Below, in pieces: positions 13,416 through 18,517 of a stretch of DNA of 18,517 nucleotides. The notes beneath the pieces were generated by a model. That model searched no databases, was not told the DNA's origin, and saw only the letters and a list, made by a program, of their open reading frames with translations. Source of the DNA: Prevotella sp. (lineage in GTDB: Bacteria > Bacteroidota > Bacteroidia > Bacteroidales > Bacteroidaceae); the NCBI GenBank assembly GCA_021204605.1, contig JAJPZD010000194.1, forward strand, positions 1 to 18,517, given 5' to 3'. A program made the position numbers and the translations under genes. The stretch's first letter is position 1. Every line of letters starts with the position of its first letter.

Positions 13416-16400
13416 ATGAGCGACTACCATTCACGACTTGAGCGTGAATACCAGGATAAGGTTGTGCAGCTTTTCACAAAAGAGTTGCATTATGGTTATT
13501 TGGGTAAGTTGCAATATGGCAAGGACGAGAATTGTCTTGAAAACGGACAGAAGAACACCCCGATAATTGAGGATGAGCTTCGTAAGTTTCTTTCAAGGGA
13601 GGGTACACATTATACGCAAAGCCAGATACAAGAAGCCATCAGGCAAGTTAAAAAGGAAGCGGAACTTACAGACTATAGGAAAGGAACGTTGCTAAGAGTA
13701 AACAACGACTTATACGAGCGACTGATTTACTATTATCAAGTCAAGCCCGATGCCGACAGTCCCCATGAGAACGTTTATCTTTTTGACTTTGACAATCCAT
13801 TGGCAAACCATTTTGCCATAGCAGAGGAAGTGAGTTACACAGACGGACTGACAGGCAGCAACAGTCGTCCCGACTTGGTGGTTTATGTCAATGGCATTGC
13901 GTTGGCAGTAATCGAGTTGAAGCGCAGTACGGTAACGTTGGAAGAGGGCATAAAGCAGAACCTATCCAACGAGTCGGCATTGATACCATCGTTTTTCACT
14001 ACGGTGCAGTTTACGGTTGCTGCAAGCGACAAGAACGGTTTTAAGTACGCCACGATACACACGCCGGAGAAATTCTGGTGTTCATGGAAGACCGACAGTC
14101 ACAAGGTAGGAGAAAAGTTGAGCGACATGGATTCCTTCCGCCTGTTTTTCGACAAACAGACCTTTTTTGAGTTATTCCGTTACGGAGTGATCAACGATGG
14201 AGGGACAAAGAAGGTGATGCGCCCACATCAGTATTATGCGTTGAAAGCAGCCATGCCACGTCTGAAGGAGAAAGCGAGTGGAGTGATTTGGCACAGTCAG
14301 GGCTCAGGAAAGAGTCTCACTATGGTATGGCTTGCCAGATACATACACCGTAGTTTTGAAAATCCGCGAGTATTGGTAATCACCGACCGTACCGAACTTG
14401 ACATGCAGATTAGGAACACGTTCCTCAATGCATCAGAAACAATCCATCAGGCGAGGACATCAGATGATTTGCTTGACACATTGCAAAGAGGGGAGCAATG
14501 GCTTGTCTGTTCGCTGATACACAAGTTCGGCAGACATATAGACGTGGAGACAGGCAAGGAAGTGATAGGCGATGATGATGCCCCGATACCATTGGAGGCA
14601 TACCTCAAGGAGTTGATGGAAATAGTGAACACCAAATATAATGGAGATTTCAAGGCAAAGGGAGCGAACAAGTTTGTATTCGTTGACGAGTGTCACCGCA
14701 CGCAGGGTGGCAGGCTTCACAAGGCGATGCGCGCCATTATGGGTGATGATGTGATGTTCATAGGTTTCACCGGCACGCCCCTTTTGCACGACCAGAAGCA
14801 GAAAGGCGGTTATCTACAATATAATAAAGTGAAGAACGAGACGCAGGTAAAGTTCGGTCCTTTCATACATACATATCTGCACAAGGAAGCGATTGAGGAC
14901 AAGGTAATCCTCGATTTGCAGTATGAGGCACGCAATGTGGAGCAGCAGATAAGCAATGATAAGAAATTAGAAGAGAAGAAGGACGAACTCTTGAAAGGAG
15001 TTAAAAAAGACGCCCAGCAGAGGATGATCGACCGTTGGGCAACATTGGAAAACGTCTATTCAAGCAGGGAGCGCATTGAAAGGATAGGTTATTCCATACT
15101 TGATGATATGTCGCAATATCCATTGAATCAAGATTGGAGCAATGCCATGTTGGTAGCAGGGAACATCTTTTCAGCCTATCGTTATTACAGATTTTTCTGC
15201 GCCACATCCACCAACACCTATCTACGTGGCAAGTGTGCCGTAGTAACGAGTTATAATCCTTCAGATTATGACCTCCGCAAACAGGACGATGGCGATGATG
15301 CGACAGAAAACGAGAATGAGTTCAAGAACGAGATGGCGAAGCAGACCTACAAGGATGCCGGGGTGAGCAATGCCAGTCAATATGAAGCATGGGCAAAGGA
15401 TCTGTTTATCAAAGCCCCGTCACAGATGAAACTCCTTATAGTAGTTGACAAATTGCTTACCGGCTTTGACGCACCGGGTGCGACATACCTGTATATTGAC
15501 AAGGACATGCGCGACCATAATCTGTTTCAGGCAATTTGTCGTGTCAACCGTTTGGGTACAGACCTGAAAGCAGACAAGGATGCCCCCAACAGTGCCACGA
15601 TATTCTCACATAAAGAGTTCGGTTTGATAGTGGATTTCAAAATCCTGTTCAACAATATAAAAAATGCCATAACGCAGTTTAATGATCCAGAAGGCGGATT
15701 GGGAGGTTATGAAGAAACGGATATAGAAGGATTGCTCGAAGATGCCATCAGTAAGAACAAGAAACGGTTGAATGCAGCACTTGATGCCTACGATTCCATA
15801 AGAAGCATGTGGGAGAGCAAGGAAGTGAAGGGTGCAGATGCTATTGTGAAATATTACACACCGTTTCCTCCGACAGATTTGGATGAAGAGGAGCGCAAGG
15901 CTAAGTTGGAAGAAGCCAAAATGCAGCGAGAGGCGTTCTACAAGATAGCCGAGAAATTAGGATCAGCATACGCCAATATAGCAGACTATATTTTGCGTGC
16001 CGGTTATTCAGAGAAAGAAGCATATAAGATACACAAGCGAGTCAGTGAGGCTATATCCTTGCGCAACCGAGTGAAACAAGCGTCGGGTGATGATTTTGAT
16101 GTCAAGGCCCTTGACCCGAAGATGAGAGAGTTGCTCGACCGTTTTATCCGTGCAGAGGATGCCGAGAATTTGATACCAGCCACTGCCGACTTCTCTTTTC
16201 TCGATTTGTTGAGCTCTACAAGCAACACCGATGAAGCGGCAAAGAAAGCGGTAGATGAGGCAAGGAGCGAGAAGGCGGCTGCGGAGAAGATTGTTGCCAA
16301 GGCACGAGCTGTGATAAACGACTGGAACGTAAAGGACAAAGCCCAAAGCGAGTCGTTTGCCAAGCGTTTACAGGCAATTATCGATTCTATAAACAAAAAT

Positions 16401-16745
16401 GCGACTGACACCGCCAACGACATCAAGAGGCTGATAGAACTGCTCAAGGATATGAAAGCAGGAAAGTGGAAATATCCTGAAGGGATTGAGACAGACATTG
16501 CCAAGGCTCTTTGGAACAACCGCAAGGATTGGACCGATATCGAGGATGAGACGGAAACAATCGGCTTGATAAGGGAGATTGACCATTATATCATCTATAA
16601 TGCATACGACAACTGGAGAGACCTAAGGACAAGAGACGGACGGAGTTGTATTAATGGGTTGAGAACAATAGTGGGCGATGCTTCCACAGAAGAACAAATA
16701 TATGCGATACATCGCATAGCAGCGAACAACTATCATAATAATTAG
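13416..16745 (+). CDS. hsdR: Type I restriction enzyme R subunit (translocase and endonuclease)
   Basis: HsdR pulls unmodified DNA toward the bound complex by ATP hydrolysis and cuts it at a distance. The 1109-residue protein has the PD-(D/E)xK nuclease near the N-terminus: D153 in RPDLVVYVNG, then E167 and K169 in VIELK. Superfamily-2 motor motifs follow: Walker A SQGSGKS (294-300), DECH (424-427), FTGTP (451-455), LTGFDAP (681-687) and QAICRVNR (705-712). The C-terminal third is helical and charged, with coiled-coil character around 945-1050, expected for docking to HsdM/HsdS. All key motifs are intact and no frameshift was seen, so the gene looks functional. It lies 12 bases after the metallopeptidase and 9 before hsdM, giving the order peptidase-R-M. 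Confidence 0.95.
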   Translation: MSDYHSRLEREYQDKVVQLFTKELHYGYLGKLQYGKDENCLENGQKNTPIIEDELRKFLSREGTHYTQSQIQEAIRQVKKEAELTDYRKGTLLRVNNDLYERLIYYYQVKPDADSPHENVYLFDFDNPLANHFAIAEEVSYTDGLTGSNSRPDLVVYVNGIALAVIELKRSTVTLEEGIKQNLSNESALIPSFFTTVQFTVAASDKNGFKYATIHTPEKFWCSWKTDSHKVGEKLSDMDSFRLFFDKQTFFELFRYGVINDGGTKKVMRPHQYYALKAAMPRLKEKASGVIWHSQGSGKSLTMVWLARYIHRSFENPRVLVITDRTELDMQIRNTFLNASETIHQARTSDDLLDTLQRGEQWLVCSLIHKFGRHIDVETGKEVIGDDDAPIPLEAYLKELMEIVNTKYNGDFKAKGANKFVFVDECHRTQGGRLHKAMRAIMGDDVMFIGFTGTPLLHDQKQKGGYLQYNKVKNETQVKFGPFIHTYLHKEAIEDKVILDLQYEARNVEQQISNDKKLEEKKDELLKGVKKDAQQRMIDRWATLENVYSSRERIERIGYSILDDMSQYPLNQDWSNAMLVAGNIFSAYRYYRFFCATSTNTYLRGKCAVVTSYNPSDYDLRKQDDGDDATENENEFKNEMAKQTYKDAGVSNASQYEAWAKDLFIKAPSQMKLLIVVDKLLTGFDAPGATYLYIDKDMRDHNLFQAICRVNRLGTDLKADKDAPNSATIFSHKEFGLIVDFKILFNNIKNAITQFNDPEGGLGGYEETDIEGLLEDAISKNKKRLNAALDAYDSIRSMWESKEVKGADAIVKYYTPFPPTDLDEEERKAKLEEAKMQREAFYKIAEKLGSAYANIADYILRAGYSEKEAYKIHKRVSEAISLRNRVKQASGDDFDVKALDPKMRELLDRFIRAEDAENLIPATADFSFLDLLSSTSNTDEAAKKAVDEARSEKAAAEKIVAKARAVINDWNVKDKAQSESFAKRLQAIIDSINKNATDTANDIKRLIELLKDMKAGKWKYPEGIETDIAKALWNNRKDWTDIEDETETIGLIREIDHYIIYNAYDNWRDLRTRDGRSCINGLRTIVGDASTEEQIYAIHRIAANNYHNN

Positions 16746-16754
16746 GACATCATT

Positions 16755-18517
16755 ATGGCAATCAAGAAATCACAGATATACAGTACACTATGGAGCGCAT
16801 GCGACGAATTGCGTGGCTCTATGGATGCCAGTCAGTATAAAGACTATGTGCTGATGATGCTTTTCGTAAAATATCTTAGCGACAAGAAAGAAGATACAGA
16901 TTCGCTTTTCATCATCCCCGATGGTTGCCTGTTTTCCGACTTTGTAGCGTTGCAAGGCAGTGCAGATATCGGTGAGAGCATAAACAAGAAGTTAGAGGCT
17001 ATCCGTTCGGAAAATTTAGATTTGTTGGGTAAACTGACTTTGCCAAACTTCAATGATCCTACAAAATTGGGGAAACCGGCGGAGATGGCAAGGACGCTTT
17101 CACGTTTGATTGCCGTTTTTGATGACAGCAATCTCGACTTCTCTAAAAACCGCTCAGCCGATGATGATATTCTCGGAGACGCATACGAGTATCTGATGAA
17201 GAATTTCGCTGCGGAAAGCGGTAAAAGCAAGGGGCAGTTTTATACTCCGGCGGAAGTGAGCCGCATAATGGCAAAAGTTCTCAATTTGAGTGAGTTTGAA
17301 AGACGCAGCACCACTATATATGACCCCACTTGCGGCTCAGGTTCTCTGCTGTTGCGTGCAAGAGGAGAGACACAAAACGGAGCCACGCTATATGGGCAGG
17401 AAAAGGACAATGCCACGGCATCATTAGCAATACTGAATATGCTGCTGCATGGTGTTGAAGTGGCATATATAGAGCAAGGCGACACGCTGCTATCACCAGA
17501 ATTTACAGTTAGTGGCAATCTGAAGACCTTTGACGTGTGCGTGGCCAATCCGCCATTCTCACAAAAATCATGGATGGGTGATAAAGGGAGATACGATATA
17601 TATGGACGTTGGTCAGAAAACCTCTGTCCTCCAGAGAAATGCGGTGATTATGCCTTCCTGCTGCATTTAATCAGTTCTATGAAACCAGGGACAGGGCGTG
17701 GAGCGTGCATTTTGCCGCATGGCGTGCTGTTTCGTGGCAATGCGGAATACAACATCCGCAAGGACATTGTGAAGAAAGGCTATATTGAGGGCATTATCGG
17801 GATGCCTGCAAATATCTTCTTCGGCACCGGCATTCCCGCGAGTATCATCATTCTCAACAAGAAAGGAGCTGCCGGGCGGAAAGGTATCTTCTTTATCGAC
17901 GCTAAGGACGGGTTCTTGAAAGACGGAGCTAAAAACCGTTTGAGGGAGCAGGATATAAAGCGCATTGTGGATACGTGGAACGCAAGGCAAGACGTAGCAC
18001 ATTATGCCCGTTTTGTGCCAATGACAGAAATAGAGGAAAACGACTATAACCTTAACATTCCCCGCTATATCCAGCAAGAGGATAATGAAATAATACAGGA
18101 TATTGACGCCCATTTGCATGGTGGACTGCCGCAACACGACATAGACAATATGGAGAGATATTTCACTGCCTGTAACACGTTGAAACAGACATTGTTCACG
18201 CCGATTGCAAATAGGTCTGGGTATTATGAACTTGCTGTTGAAAAAGATGATGTTGCAGCAGCGATTAGCGAGGATGATAGTTTCAAGGCACAACTGAATG
18301 ATTTTGATGTTTCAATAGGCAGTTGGTGCGACTATGCACGTGAACAGATGTTGAAATTGGATAAGGGCAGCCGTCCTAAGCAACTTATCGAGGAGTGGTC
18401 ACAGATGTTGCTTGACATTATGCTTGGGCACGGCGGACTTGCCGATGCCTACGATGTATATCAAAAACTGATGGAATATTGGGCTGACACGTTGCAGGAT
18501 GATTGCTATATGATTTC
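16755..18517 (+). CDS. hsdM: Type I DNA methyltransferase M subunit, 3'-partial
   Basis: The frame stays open for 587 codons to the window edge. The N-terminal helical HsdM_N region (from MAIKKSQIYSTLWSACDELRG) precedes the N6-adenine methyltransferase core. The core has GQFYTP (160-165), the SAM-binding DPTCGSGSLL (190-199) and the catalytic NPPF (265-268). NLNIPRYI at 432-439 marks where shorter HsdM proteins approach their end. At least 148 more residues follow with helical, charged character, so this belongs to a longer HsdM class. With HsdS it would methylate and recognise the target. It starts 9 bases after hsdR, so translation is probably coupled. HsdS is not in the window. Confidence 0.93.
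   Translation, partial: MAIKKSQIYSTLWSACDELRGSMDASQYKDYVLMMLFVKYLSDKKEDTDSLFIIPDGCLFSDFVALQGSADIGESINKKLEAIRSENLDLLGKLTLPNFNDPTKLGKPAEMARTLSRLIAVFDDSNLDFSKNRSADDDILGDAYEYLMKNFAAESGKSKGQFYTPAEVSRIMAKVLNLSEFERRSTTIYDPTCGSGSLLLRARGETQNGATLYGQEKDNATASLAILNMLLHGVEVAYIEQGDTLLSPEFTVSGNLKTFDVCVANPPFSQKSWMGDKGRYDIYGRWSENLCPPEKCGDYAFLLHLISSMKPGTGRGACILPHGVLFRGNAEYNIRKDIVKKGYIEGIIGMPANIFFGTGIPASIIILNKKGAAGRKGIFFIDAKDGFLKDGAKNRLREQDIKRIVDTWNARQDVAHYARFVPMTEIEENDYNLNIPRYIQQEDNEIIQDIDAHLHGGLPQHDIDNMERYFTACNTLKQTLFTPIANRSGYYELAVEKDDVAAAISEDDSFKAQLNDFDVSIGSWCDYAREQMLKLDKGSRPKQLIEEWSQMLLDIMLGHGGLADAYDVYQKLMEYWADTLQDDCYMI

Overview
The window looks like a piece of a Bacteroidota chromosome, most likely Bacteroidales and possibly Prevotella-like. 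Three things point there. Several genes are preceded by the Bacteroidota sigma-factor -7 motif TAnnTTTG (3136-3143 on the minus strand, 3185-3192, 5847-5854, 11310-11317 on the minus strand). Most starts lack a Shine-Dalgarno sequence. The run parA-parB-DUF5683 protein-LysM lytic transglycosylase-Rel/SpoT is an order I associate with this phylum. The genus is a guess from reading, not a search result.

Region 1 (1-11286) is a compact housekeeping block. It starts with an exported PPP-type metallophosphatase (+), which converges on a surE-lpxB operon (-). parA diverges from surE and begins a rightward series: parA, parB, a DUF5683 membrane protein, a MltD-like lytic transglycosylase with LysM, and a bifunctional (p)ppGpp synthetase/hydrolase. 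A secreted pectinesterase follows and meets a leftward radical SAM gene with only 2 bases between the stop codons. The block combines envelope work (lipid A synthesis, peptidoglycan cleavage), chromosome segregation and the stringent response.

Region 2 (11287-12719) is about 1.4 kb with no credible gene. It is AT-rich and carries a mosaic of repeats. There are three copies of a roughly 30-bp motif, one of them inverted so that two copies bound a 223-bp segment like short terminal inverted repeats. There are three copies of a two-hairpin intergenic element. There is a cluster of GTTTCA half-sites with an 8-bp tandem repeat and a 26-bp palindrome whose core matches the bacterial parS consensus at 14 of 16 positions.

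Region 3 (12720-18517) is a type I restriction-modification operon cut off by the window edge. It holds a YgjP/DUF45-type zinc metallopeptidase, hsdR and hsdM (3'-partial), with gaps of only 12 and 9 bases. No specificity subunit is visible; it would be expected further right. Lying beyond a repeat-rich junction, this operon is probably an accessory module next to a conserved block. No tRNA, rRNA, CRISPR array, integrase or transposase gene was seen.
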